From CAYSTL01 sp964516805 (GTDB taxonomy: Archaea > Thermoplasmatota > Thermoplasmata > Halarchaeoplasmatales > Halarchaeoplasmataceae), in contig CAZEXI010000025.1 in assembly GCA_964516805.1 (NCBI GenBank), positions 1 through 30,091 on the forward strand: a stretch of 30,091 nucleotides of DNA, written 5' to 3'. Below, piece after piece: positions 8,850 to 16,126 of the stretch. Both the position numbers and the translations under genes were made by a program. Under the pieces are notes generated by a model. That model was not told where the DNA came from, searched no databases, and worked only from the letters and a program-made list of their open reading frames with translations. Numbering within the stretch: position 1 is the stretch's first letter; each line of letters begins with the position of its first letter.

Positions 8850-10295
8850 ATGTTAAAGAAAATAGCGATATTAACCATGGTGTTATTGATTTTTGGAATG
8901 TCCATATACCCTTTTTTGGGAGATGAAAAAACGATTGGTATACATAAAATGAATAGTTCTGAAAAAGATTACAACATGATAGAAAGAAACATATCTAAAG
9001 AAGTAGGACCACCGACGGGTTATATTTCTACAACGACAGTGGAATATTGTGGGAATAACGGCCATTATTATGTTACCTGGTGTGAAGCTAATTCTACACA
9101 TAGAAGTGTATTCTTTGCATATTCTGATGATCTAGAACAATGGACTAAAAAGAAAGTATGTGATTTAGAGTATTATGGGGGATATGGTAGGTCAAGTGAA
9201 AGAACAGGTAGATATCTTTCTATAGATATTTCCGATTCAGAAATAGCATTGGTATCACCCAGCGATGGAGGAGGTTATACAGATTTTGATTTTATCAAAG
9301 GATCTATTAAAGATGATGGGAGTGTGGATTGGGATGAAAAAGTGCATGTATCCTCAGAGACAGGACCTATAAACGATGTAGTTATATTCAATGGAAATTA
9401 TTTCGTAAGTACTAGTGGAGATTGGAGTGGATCCTGGAGAAGTGCTAGTATATATTTTTCTTCTGATGGTGTAAATTGGGAAAAAATATGGAAATCTAAC
9501 AGTGGAGCGAATTATGGTGGAACACCTGGACATTTTCAGAGGTACAATGATAGTGAAGACTTGATGTTTCTATTTTTCCATGATTATGATCAATCAGATA
9601 TGAGAGCAGTCTATTATAATAATTCCACAAATGAATGGGAAAATGAGGAAAATATAGGTTATGACAAAAGGACAGGCTATCATACAAAGGGTATCGGTAG
9701 TTTGGCATATTCAAATGAAGTACATATTACTTGGCAGGGTCCTAATAGAAATCTATTATATGGAACGTACAGTAATAACTCTTGGTCTGAATCAATTGAT
9801 TTGTCTGAAAAAGTTGATGAAGTACCAGAAAACATTGAAACACCTAATATATTTTTAACAGATCAGAAAAAAACGATAGTTTATAAAAATAGAGAAACAG
9901 GGAATTTAGATATTTTATCATATGAGAATGATAACTGGTCCATAACGATGAGTATAAATTCTTACAATGAAACAATAGGTTATCCAAACGTATGTTCTGA
10001 ATATCCAAGTGGCAATTGGTTGGTACTCTTCTCCGAGGAAAACGATTACGGTAATTATAATTTATTAGAATACAGCCGTGGGTCGATAGGCTCTGAATCA
10101 GATGAAGGATTTTTAGAATCTTACTGGTGGTTGCTATTGATCGTTGTTGGTTTGATATCTCTCATTACAATTATGATTGCGAGAAAAAAAAAGCAAAACA
10201 AGTTTCAACCGCCAAGAAGAAATTATAATAATGTTGATAAAAGAAGACCCAGGAATCAAAATTTCAACGGTGATCGAAGAACAAGAAAAGAATAA
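8850..10295 (+). CDS. Secreted sialidase/BNR-like propeller protein with membrane anchor
   Basis: Exported protein with an N-terminal signal peptide (IAILTMVLLIFGMSIYPFLG) and an ectodomain of repeated beta units. Several segments resemble BNR/Asp-box or sialidase-type propeller blades, such as VFFAYSDDLEQWTKK, IYFSSDGVNWEKIW and LLYGTYSNNSWSES. Canonical S-x-D-x-G-x-T-W Asp boxes are only approximate, so catalytic activity is unproven. A C-terminal helix is introduced by L-E-S-Y-W-W and is followed by a cytoplasmic tail of about 40 residues rich in Lys, Arg, Asn and Gln. The start is firm: GAGAGGT at 8836-8842 lies 7 nt before the ATG, and a TATA-like CTTTATTAA lies at 8805-8813. Layout and anchor are like those of the protein at 5950-7431, although the ectodomains differ. 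Confidence 0.75.
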   Translation: MLKKIAILTMVLLIFGMSIYPFLGDEKTIGIHKMNSSEKDYNMIERNISKEVGPPTGYISTTTVEYCGNNGHYYVTWCEANSTHRSVFFAYSDDLEQWTKKKVCDLEYYGGYGRSSERTGRYLSIDISDSEIALVSPSDGGGYTDFDFIKGSIKDDGSVDWDEKVHVSSETGPINDVVIFNGNYFVSTSGDWSGSWRSASIYFSSDGVNWEKIWKSNSGANYGGTPGHFQRYNDSEDLMFLFFHDYDQSDMRAVYYNNSTNEWENEENIGYDKRTGYHTKGIGSLAYSNEVHITWQGPNRNLLYGTYSNNSWSESIDLSEKVDEVPENIETPNIFLTDQKKTIVYKNRETGNLDILSYENDNWSITMSINSYNETIGYPNVCSEYPSGNWLVLFSEENDYGNYNLLEYSRGSIGSESDEGFLESYWWLLLIVVGLISLITIMIARKKKQNKFQPPRRNYNNVDKRRPRNQNFNGDRRTRKE

Positions 10296-10314
10296 ATCAA
10301 ATACATTACTTATC

Positions 10315-10320
10315 TTTTTT
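10315..10320 (+). terminator. Oligo-T terminator after the BNR-like surface gene
   Basis: Six T in a row about 20 nt after the stop codon and upstream of the pyruvate kinase promoter. Confidence 0.4.
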
Positions 10321-10354
10321 ATATTGACTGAGATCTAATCTACCAAATGAAAAT

Positions 10355-10363
10355 ACTATATAT
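10355..10363 (+). promoter_or_regulatory. TATA box for pyruvate kinase
   Basis: CTATATATC-type element; transcription would start near 10385 and give a leader of about 20 nt. The segment GTGGT at 10397-10401 is the only ribosome-site-like element before the ATG at 10406. Confidence 0.4.
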
Positions 10364-10405
10364 CTTCATACATTATTGTAAAATTGATAGATATATGTGG
10401 TCATC

Positions 10406-11827
10406 ATGAGGAAGACAAAAATCGTATCAACTATAGGTCCAGCTTCTGATTCGGTAGAAGTTCTTGAAAAATTATCTGCTGCAGGTATGAATATAGCTAG
10501 ACAGAATTTCTCCCACGGTACATTTAAAGAACATGAAGAGAGATTAAAAAGAATCCGTTCTATATCCGATAATATTGGAGTCATGATGGATACTCAGGGA
10601 CCTGAGATAAGGTTGAAAGAGGTCGAGGAAGGGACAACCTTGGAAACTGGAGATTATGTTAAACTGGTTACAGATGAAATAAAAGGGGATGAACAAGAAC
10701 TCCCCGTAGATTACCCTAAAATTATAGATTATCTAGAAAAAGGAGATAATTTACTGATAGATGATGGACAGATAGAACTTGAAGTTCAGAAAGTCGACGA
10801 TTCTGTAGATTGTAAAGTTATTTTTGGGGGTAAAGTTTTATCAAAAAAATCTGTTAACGTCCCTGGTAAAGATATTGGTCTGAAAGCACCGACTGAAAAG
10901 GATGTCAAGGATATTAAGTTTGCAATCAAAAAAGGATTCGATTTCGTTTCTGCTTCATTTGTTAAGACAGCTGAGGACATTCATAAAATAAAAGATATAA
11001 TCCAATCTAAAAATTGTGATATGGATATCATTGCTAAGATAGAGCACATCAAAGCAGTTAACAATCTAGATGAGATACTTGATGCGACCGATGCAGTGAT
11101 GATAGCTAGAGGAGACCTTGGTGTAGAAGTTCCAGCTTCTCAGGTACCTCTCCTACAGAAGAGGATAATCGAGAAAGCAAATAGGAAGGAAAAGCCGGTA
11201 ATAACTGCCACTCAGATGTTAAAGTCAATGACAGAAAGTCCTAGAGCTACTAGAGCAGAGGTTTCAGATGTAGCTAATGCAGTACTTGATGGTTCTGATG
11301 CGGTAATGCTTTCTGAAGAAACAGCTGTTGGTAAATACCCTGTTAAGTCTGTGGAATTCATGTCTGAAGTAGTTCAGCAGATGGAAGGATATCTGAAAGG
11401 TAGACCACATCATACTCATGACCTTAGAAGCGATAACATTGCAGATATAATCGCAAAAAGTGTTTGGCAGGCCGATAGAGATATAGATGTAAAATATATC
11501 GTTGCCCATACTTCTTCTGGATATACTGCTCATAAGATAGCTAAGTTTAGACCAGAAACTGATATATTAGCATTCACAGACAAAGAAACTATACAAAGAA
11601 AATTGAACTTAGTCTGGGGAGTAACATCCTTTTATATGGAATTCCCAGAACACGTTGATGAGATGACCGCACGTTCTGCAAAGATATTGTTTGATAACGG
11701 TTATGTAGAAGAAGACGACAGATTATTACTAACTGCAGGAGTTCCAGCACCTGTAGAAGGAATAACTAATATGATGGAGATAAGAACTGTTAGAAGTTTA
11801 CTGGAAGAAAGGATGAATAAAAGGTAA
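10406..11827 (+). CDS. pyk: Pyruvate kinase
   Basis: Catalyses the last glycolytic step, phosphoenolpyruvate + ADP to pyruvate + ATP. The 473-residue length is normal for the enzyme. The N-terminal RKTKIVSTIGPAS and the nearby RQNFSHG contribute to the substrate and nucleotide sites. MDTQGPEIR begins the B-domain region. The signature IIAKIEHIKAV carries catalytic K211 and metal ligand E213, and D237 in ARGDLGVEVP is the second metal ligand. ATQMLKSM and GSDAVMLSEETAVGKYP complete the active site, and a full C-terminal domain follows. The start at 10406 is chosen over the GTG at 10397 because family members begin with M-R-K-T-K-I. It appears to be transcribed alone: TATA box upstream, oligo-T downstream, and a convergent neighbour. 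Confidence 0.97.
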   Translation: MRKTKIVSTIGPASDSVEVLEKLSAAGMNIARQNFSHGTFKEHEERLKRIRSISDNIGVMMDTQGPEIRLKEVEEGTTLETGDYVKLVTDEIKGDEQELPVDYPKIIDYLEKGDNLLIDDGQIELEVQKVDDSVDCKVIFGGKVLSKKSVNVPGKDIGLKAPTEKDVKDIKFAIKKGFDFVSASFVKTAEDIHKIKDIIQSKNCDMDIIAKIEHIKAVNNLDEILDATDAVMIARGDLGVEVPASQVPLLQKRIIEKANRKEKPVITATQMLKSMTESPRATRAEVSDVANAVLDGSDAVMLSEETAVGKYPVKSVEFMSEVVQQMEGYLKGRPHHTHDLRSDNIADIIAKSVWQADRDIDVKYIVAHTSSGYTAHKIAKFRPETDILAFTDKETIQRKLNLVWGVTSFYMEFPEHVDEMTARSAKILFDNGYVEEDDRLLLTAGVPAPVEGITNMMEIRTVRSLLEERMNKR

Positions 11828-11831
11828 ATGG

Positions 11832-11837
11832 TTTTTT
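11832..11837 (+). terminator. Oligo-T terminator after pyk
   Basis: Six T a few nucleotides after the stop codon, in the 47-bp convergent gap to the next gene. Confidence 0.4.
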
Positions 11838-11874
11838 ATATTATTATTCTTTATTTTACTTAATAGGATCTATC

Positions 11875-12720
11875 TTATCCTGAAGGTTGATCTGATTTTT
11901 GTTGTTTTCTCTGGTTTGATTTTTCATAATTTTGTTGTTGAGGCTGTTGCCTTTTTTGGTCGTACTGCGGTGATTGTTGTCTCTGGTTAGATCGATCATA
12001 ATTTTGTTGTGGTTGTTGTCTTCGTTCAGGTTGATATCTAGGATATTGTTCGTCCGATTCAGAGCTTTCATAGTGTTTAGGCTTTTTTCCTCCCAAAATT
12101 ACAAGAATCAGTGCAACAGCTAATAATACACCAGATATTATTGATATGTACCAACCGAAACCACCGCCCCATTCTTCATCGGTGTGTTTCTCTATAGTTC
12201 CATAGTAACCATCGTATTCTTCTGTAGTATTCTCGTAACTTCCAAAGAAGCTTTTTGCTGGTAAATCATGATCGGGTAAATCTTCATCTTCACTGTATCT
12301 ATCTTTTTTAAGTGCGTCTGGTAAAGACGTCATTAAATAGAGCGGGGCTATGATTGAAAAAATTATTCCTACAACTATCAGAACAGCTCCAAGTTTACTA
12401 AATTTGTTTTCATCAGAATACGCTGCGATGCCTACAAAGAAGACTGAAAAAATTGCAGACATGAGGCCAATTCTGCTCATCAGAACTGTATTATCAACGG
12501 TTGTAGTTCTATTATTAGGTTCAACGTTATCATAGTTTGAGCTCTGTCTTCCTTGGTTTATGAATACTCTATTTATCTCTTCATCTTTTTGTATTATATC
12601 GCCTTCATGTTCCTGAAAGTTATCTGTTTCATATGTGTACCATGGCATTGAAAAAGAAATTATCAGTAAAAATACTGCTATTATTGTAAGCCCTAATCCA
12701 ATTTTTGTCTTGGTATTCAT
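11875..12720 (-). CDS. Four-helix membrane protein with Gln-rich cytoplasmic tail
   Basis: Function not recognised. An N-terminal helix (IGLGLTIIAVFLLIISFSMPW) leads to an external loop. Two further helices (LMSAIFSVFFVGIAAY and LGAVLIVVGIIFSIIAPLYL), a second acidic external loop, and a fourth helix (WYISIISGVLLAVALILVIL) follow. The last 65 or so residues form a Gln/Asn/Arg/Pro/Tyr-rich tail with an imperfect internal repeat: QQNYDRSNQRQQ and QQNYEKSNQRKQQ. By the positive-inside rule the tail faces the cytoplasm. The overall plan is claudin/PalI-like but there is no family signature. The ATG at 12720 is well supported by GGTGA at 12728-12732. Convergent with pyk and probably transcribed alone. 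Confidence 0.7.
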   Translation of the reverse strand: MNTKTKIGLGLTIIAVFLLIISFSMPWYTYETDNFQEHEGDIIQKDEEINRVFINQGRQSSNYDNVEPNNRTTTVDNTVLMSRIGLMSAIFSVFFVGIAAYSDENKFSKLGAVLIVVGIIFSIIAPLYLMTSLPDALKKDRYSEDEDLPDHDLPAKSFFGSYENTTEEYDGYYGTIEKHTDEEWGGGFGWYISIISGVLLAVALILVILGGKKPKHYESSESDEQYPRYQPERRQQPQQNYDRSNQRQQSPQYDQKRQQPQQQNYEKSNQRKQQKSDQPSG

Positions 12721-12892
12721 TTTATTTTCACCAGTTTATGAATTTGAATAACATTATATATAATTTATCCGCATAAATATGGGAATTTTAAGTTTTTCTT
12801 ATTTAGATATTCTGTACCAAATAAAATCATCACCCGAATGAATTAAATAATACACCATAATAGACCAGCGACCTCTATAAAATGGTGGAAAA

Positions 12893-14101
12893 ATGTCGGG
12901 ACAAGCCTTAAGCGACGTCAGGAAAAAGATCAGGCCTGTTATACTAAATTTATTGATGCTTACATTTGGTTTTGCTACTATGAGCATGTATCCGGACCTA
13001 CAAAACACTATTAGAGGTTCTCTAGGTGTTGGAGAAGGAATATTTGAATGGAGTATTTTAGCCTTTACTGTAGGTCTTTTTGCAGCTTTCTTCATAGGTC
13101 ACTCAGAGTTCTTTGAACATAATCTTAAAAAAGGAGTCGCTGTTGCAACAGCTTTTGCAGCGATACCACAGTTATTGATACCGTTCATCGGAAATATACA
13201 TATTATTATAGTTTTGAGATTTGTACAAGGTTTTGTTGTGGCTATGGTACCTCTCTTCTCAGCACAGTTGGGTAGGATACTCAGTCATGAAAAACCTTTA
13301 GCTGTTGGGATAGTACTTTCAGGTATATTTTTGGGAGGTATATTCGGTAGTTTTGCAGCAGGACCTTTAAACACTTATCTAGGATGGAAGGCCACTTTCA
13401 TATTAACAGGACTTCTTCTAGTTGGAATGCTGGTGATATGGTGGATACTAACCACTGAACCAGAGATAGAGGAAGAAGAACACGATGTTGAAAGTGTTTG
13501 GAATATTAAATTCACATGGATATGGGGATTCACTTTCTTCCCGACGATATGGGTTGTTTTCACGATACAAGGATTTCTTCCGTCAACAGGTTTTGAAATA
13601 GGTCTAAGCGAATCATTTGTAAAAAATTTACACATAATACTTAACGCTTGTAAAGTATTCTGGTCGATAGCCATCGGTTATATTGCTTATAAGATATCAA
13701 CAAGAAAGAGTACAGATAGAGGGATCTTCAATTCCTACGTACACATCATGTACGCTTCATTCATCATAGCGTTCGCTGGATTGATGTTGATGGTTTACGC
13801 ATTAAACAATGAAATAAACGCACTTTTCCCATTCGCTCTCTTCTTAACGGCTGGAATACAGGGAGTTGGACCGGTATTCTGGAGCTCACCTTCATTGATA
13901 TACCCGGATAATCTAGTCAGCAGAGGTGGATTCGCTCTAGGATTACTAGGGAATTCAGCTAACGTTGCAGCACCGATTGTCACAGACGTGCTAAGATCTC
14001 AAGAACTTGTATACGGTTGGATGGCTATGGCTGCAGTTTCGATCTTTGGACTTATAATAGCTAAAATCGGGAAGATGCAGAAGCTACCTAAAAGAAAATA
14101 G
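12893..14101 (+). CDS. MFS-type transporter
   Basis: A 402-residue integral membrane protein with about twelve predicted helices in two halves, separated by a charged loop at about residues 185-205 (EPEIEEEEHDVES). This is the layout of the major facilitator superfamily. The third and fourth helices contain R-F-V-Q-G-F-V-V-A-M and the fifth G-I-V-L-S-G-I-F-L-G-G-I-F-G, typical of MFS motifs around the substrate path. The substrate cannot be read from sequence. The ATG at 12893 is preceded by GGTGG at 12884-12888. A TTAAATAATA element at about 12840-12850 could be its TATA box. It is flanked by genes on the opposite strand, so it is likely monocistronic. Confidence 0.85.
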   Translation: MSGQALSDVRKKIRPVILNLLMLTFGFATMSMYPDLQNTIRGSLGVGEGIFEWSILAFTVGLFAAFFIGHSEFFEHNLKKGVAVATAFAAIPQLLIPFIGNIHIIIVLRFVQGFVVAMVPLFSAQLGRILSHEKPLAVGIVLSGIFLGGIFGSFAAGPLNTYLGWKATFILTGLLLVGMLVIWWILTTEPEIEEEEHDVESVWNIKFTWIWGFTFFPTIWVVFTIQGFLPSTGFEIGLSESFVKNLHIILNACKVFWSIAIGYIAYKISTRKSTDRGIFNSYVHIMYASFIIAFAGLMLMVYALNNEINALFPFALFLTAGIQGVGPVFWSSPSLIYPDNLVSRGGFALGLLGNSANVAAPIVTDVLRSQELVYGWMAMAAVSIFGLIIAKIGKMQKLPKRK

Positions 14102-14142
14102 GATGAATTGTGTTAAGTTCATCTAAATCTAAAAACCTTTAA

Positions 14143-14149
14143 TTTTTTT
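14143..14149 (+). terminator. Oligo-T terminator after the MFS gene
   Basis: Seven T in the convergent gap between the MFS gene and acylphosphatase. Confidence 0.4.
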
Positions 14150-14218
14150 AAAATGATCATATAGTTAAATAAAAAAATAATGATAAAAAATGAATTGATT
14201 TCTGATTAAATATTTAAA

Positions 14219-14491
14219 TTATCGCTTTACGAAAAATCTGTCGAATTCATCTGTTGCTTTCTCAATGTCTACATTTACATCATCTACTCTGGCATGAGGT
14301 TGGTTATTTTCACACCATTCTATGACTTGATCAACCTTTTCTTCTGGTCCTTCGAAAACAGCTTCAACTCTACCATCAGGTAGGTTCTTCACCCATCCCT
14401 TAACTCCTAATTCTCTTGCTTTATCTCTAGTGTTAGCTCTAAAGAACACACCTTGAACTTTCCCCTCGAAGAATGCATGCTTTCTAATCAT
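14219..14491 (-). CDS. acyP: Acylphosphatase
   Basis: Small enzyme of 90 residues that hydrolyses acyl phosphates such as acetyl phosphate or carbamoyl phosphate. Both family signatures are complete: GKVQGVFFRANT with catalytic R18, and GWVKNLPDGRVEAVFEG with catalytic N36. The C-terminal F-x-R-F-F-V-K-R end is also typical. The length is exactly that of the family. A GTGAT element lies close before the ATG. It is divergent from the DUF89 phosphatase gene. No partner gene is implied by the neighbourhood. Confidence 0.96.
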   Translation of the reverse strand: MIRKHAFFEGKVQGVFFRANTRDKARELGVKGWVKNLPDGRVEAVFEGPEEKVDQVIEWCENNQPHARVDDVNVDIEKATDEFDRFFVKR

Positions 14492-14604
14492 ATTATCACT
14501 ATTATATCCATGAAATTATCAAATTAAAAACTTTACGGAAGAAATTTTTAGGTATACCAAAAACTATAAGTTGAACATGTTTTTTTCACATATGAGTGAT
14601 ATTC

Positions 14605-15444
14605 ATGAAGACTTACCTAGACTGCATACCCTGCTTTGTAAGGCAATCACTAGAAGCTGCTAGGATGGCAACAGATGACGAAGAGGTCCATAAAGAGATT
14701 CTAGATAAGGTGATGAAGGACCTGCGAGAGAATTCATTGGAAGGTAAAAAACCTCCAGATATAGCAGATCGTGTCCACTTTATTGTTAGAAAATTGACTG
14801 GTGGTACTGATCCATACAAAGAGATGAAAGAAAAGCAAAATGAAAGAGCGATGTATCTTTATCCTGAGTTAAAAAATATTGTCAGAGATTCTGAGGATAA
14901 ATTATACACTGCTGTTAAATTAGCAATAACTGGTAATATAATTGATTTAGGCCCAGGACATGAAATAAACGTGGAAAAAACTGTTAAAAATGTAATAGAT
15001 AAGGATTTAGAGATTGATAATTTCGATGAGTTTAAAGAAGAGTTAGATAAAGCAGAGAACATATTTTATTTAGCTGATAACGCTGGAGAGATCGTTTTTG
15101 ACAAAGTACTCCTGGAAGAGCTAGACGGAAAAAACATAAAATTCTTTGTAAAAGATGGTCCGATACTCAACGACGCAATGAGAGTGGATGCAGAATACGT
15201 AGGGATACAAGAGCTAGCTGAAATAGACGTGGTAAGCAATGGTATGCCGAGTGAAGCACCGAGAAGAGACTCTGAAGAATTCATCGAAAGGATGAGCAAA
15301 GCTGATATGGTGATCAGTAAAGGTCAAGGAAATTACGAGGCTTTAAGCGAAGTTGATGAAAATATATTTTTCTTGCTAAAAGCTAAGTGTCCAGTGATAG
15401 CCAAAGATATAGGTGTGGATGAAGGTTCATTGATACTAAAATAG
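14605..15444 (+). CDS. DUF89 / ARMT1-like damage-control phosphatase
   Basis: Metal-dependent phosphatase of the DUF89 family, archaeal subfamily I (279 residues). That family removes phosphate from harmful or side-product phosphometabolites. Seen here: an N-terminal C-x-x-C (C7 and C10 in DCIPCFVRQ), the metal-site segment YLADNAGEIVFD with the conserved Asp-Asn pair, FVKDGPILNDA, and K-G-Q-G-N-Y-E-A-L near the C-terminus. The substrate is unknown. The ATG at 14605 is preferred over the GTG at 14596 because GAGTGAT at 14594-14600 serves as its ribosome site and family members begin with M-x-x-x-x-x-C-x-x-C. It is convergent with the Lrp gene, with only 2 bp between the stop codons. Confidence 0.9.
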   Translation: MKTYLDCIPCFVRQSLEAARMATDDEEVHKEILDKVMKDLRENSLEGKKPPDIADRVHFIVRKLTGGTDPYKEMKEKQNERAMYLYPELKNIVRDSEDKLYTAVKLAITGNIIDLGPGHEINVEKTVKNVIDKDLEIDNFDEFKEELDKAENIFYLADNAGEIVFDKVLLEELDGKNIKFFVKDGPILNDAMRVDAEYVGIQELAEIDVVSNGMPSEAPRRDSEEFIERMSKADMVISKGQGNYEALSEVDENIFFLLKAKCPVIAKDIGVDEGSLILK

Positions 15445-15446
15445 AA

Positions 15447-15881
15447 CTATTCAGAGATATTCAGGTCTAATTTTTCACAGGAGATAGCAGTGGAGACATC
15501 AAAATCCTTTACCTTTACTTTGCTTTCTTGGAATTTTTTCTTTATGTTTCGTATATTTTCTCCAACTTTTTCTTTCTCACTGATGATGATAGAGATCAGA
15601 TCGTGTTTCCCATAAGTTTCCCAGATGGCTTTGACATTGCTTTCCTTGTTAAATAGGTCTATAGCTTTTTCTAAATTATTCATATTTAAACTCAAACCTA
15701 TAATGATCGTTGTCAATCCCAATTCGGAAAGATCAGGTATGGCATGTACTTCTTCTTTCAAAATTTTCTCATCTTTAAGACGGTTTACCCGCCTGTAAAC
15801 TGTATTTCTACTGACATCCAGATCGTCAGCTATATCCTGATATGATTTGAAACCCTTACAAAAGTGACATATTATATCCAT
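15447..15881 (-). CDS. Lrp/AsnC-family transcription regulator (start probably upstream)
   Basis: Small DNA-binding regulator. A winged-helix segment (YQDIADDLDVSRNTVYRRVNRLK) is followed by a RAM/AsnC ligand-sensing domain with the usual beta-alpha-beta-beta-alpha-beta order (TTIIIGLSLNM, YGKHDLISIIIS, VKVKDFDVSTAI). Coordinates use the first ATG, but the reading frame stays open upstream and encodes N-K-N-I-D-E-T-D before this Met. That matches the conserved first helix of Lrp proteins (D-E-x-D-x-x-I-L). A strong GGAGGT ends 6 nt before an in-frame ATA at 15909-15911. The true product is therefore probably about 154 residues, read from a non-standard AUA start. The gene is divergent from the double-Lrp protein gene. 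Ligand and targets are unknown; autoregulation is typical of the family. Confidence 0.88.
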   Translation of the reverse strand: MDIICHFCKGFKSYQDIADDLDVSRNTVYRRVNRLKDEKILKEEVHAIPDLSELGLTTIIIGLSLNMNNLEKAIDLFNKESNVKAIWETYGKHDLISIIISEKEKVGENIRNIKKKFQESKVKVKDFDVSTAISCEKLDLNISE

Positions 15882-15908
15882 ATCAGTTTCATCGATATTT
15901 TTATTGGT

Positions 15909-15923
15909 TATAGTGCTACCTCC
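15909..15923 (-). promoter_or_regulatory. Strong ribosome site paired with an ATA codon
   Basis: GGAGGT (15918-15923) is the strongest ribosome site of the local region. It sits 6 nt ahead of ATA in frame with the Lrp regulator, while the first ATG is a further 30 nt away. It decides the start of that gene unless the ATA is a base-call error for ATG. Confidence 0.6.
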
Positions 15924-15958
15924 TAAATCATTTGAAGTATTATGTTATCTTTAAAAGT

Positions 15959-15970
15959 CTTATTTATACA
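15959..15970 (-). promoter_or_regulatory. TATA box for the Lrp regulator
   Basis: The minus strand reads TGTATAAATAAG. Expected transcription start is near 15939, giving a leader of about 28 nt that includes GGAGGT and ends at the ATA codon. Confidence 0.5.
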
Positions 15971-15998
15971 TTTACAAAAACTGTGTATATATGGTTAA

Positions 15999-16090
15999 CA
16001 TCACTCGAGTGTTGATACAAATTTCTCAAATCAATCCTGTTTTTTGAGCATCTGTCCTCATAAATTAGTTATAAGTAAACATCAACACTT
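15999..16090. promoter_or_regulatory. Candidate Lrp operator region between divergent regulator genes
   Basis: CACTCGAGTG at 16003-16012 is a perfect 10-bp palindrome. It extends imperfectly to about 20 bp (ACATCACTCGAGTGTTGATA). Half of it, AGTGTTGAT at 16008-16016, recurs as its reverse complement ATCAACACT at 16082-16090. The second copy falls between the TATA box and the likely start point of the double-Lrp gene. Size and position fit an Lrp-type operator. Confidence 0.45.
16069..16077 (+). promoter_or_regulatory. TATA box for the double-Lrp/synthetase operon
   Basis: TTATAAGTA element; transcription would start near 16098, leaving a leader of about 29 nt with a GGGGGT ribosome site before the ATG at 16127. 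Confidence 0.45.
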
Positions 16091-16126
16091 ATCCCTCATA
16101 CCCATAATTTTTTGGGGGTTAAAAAA

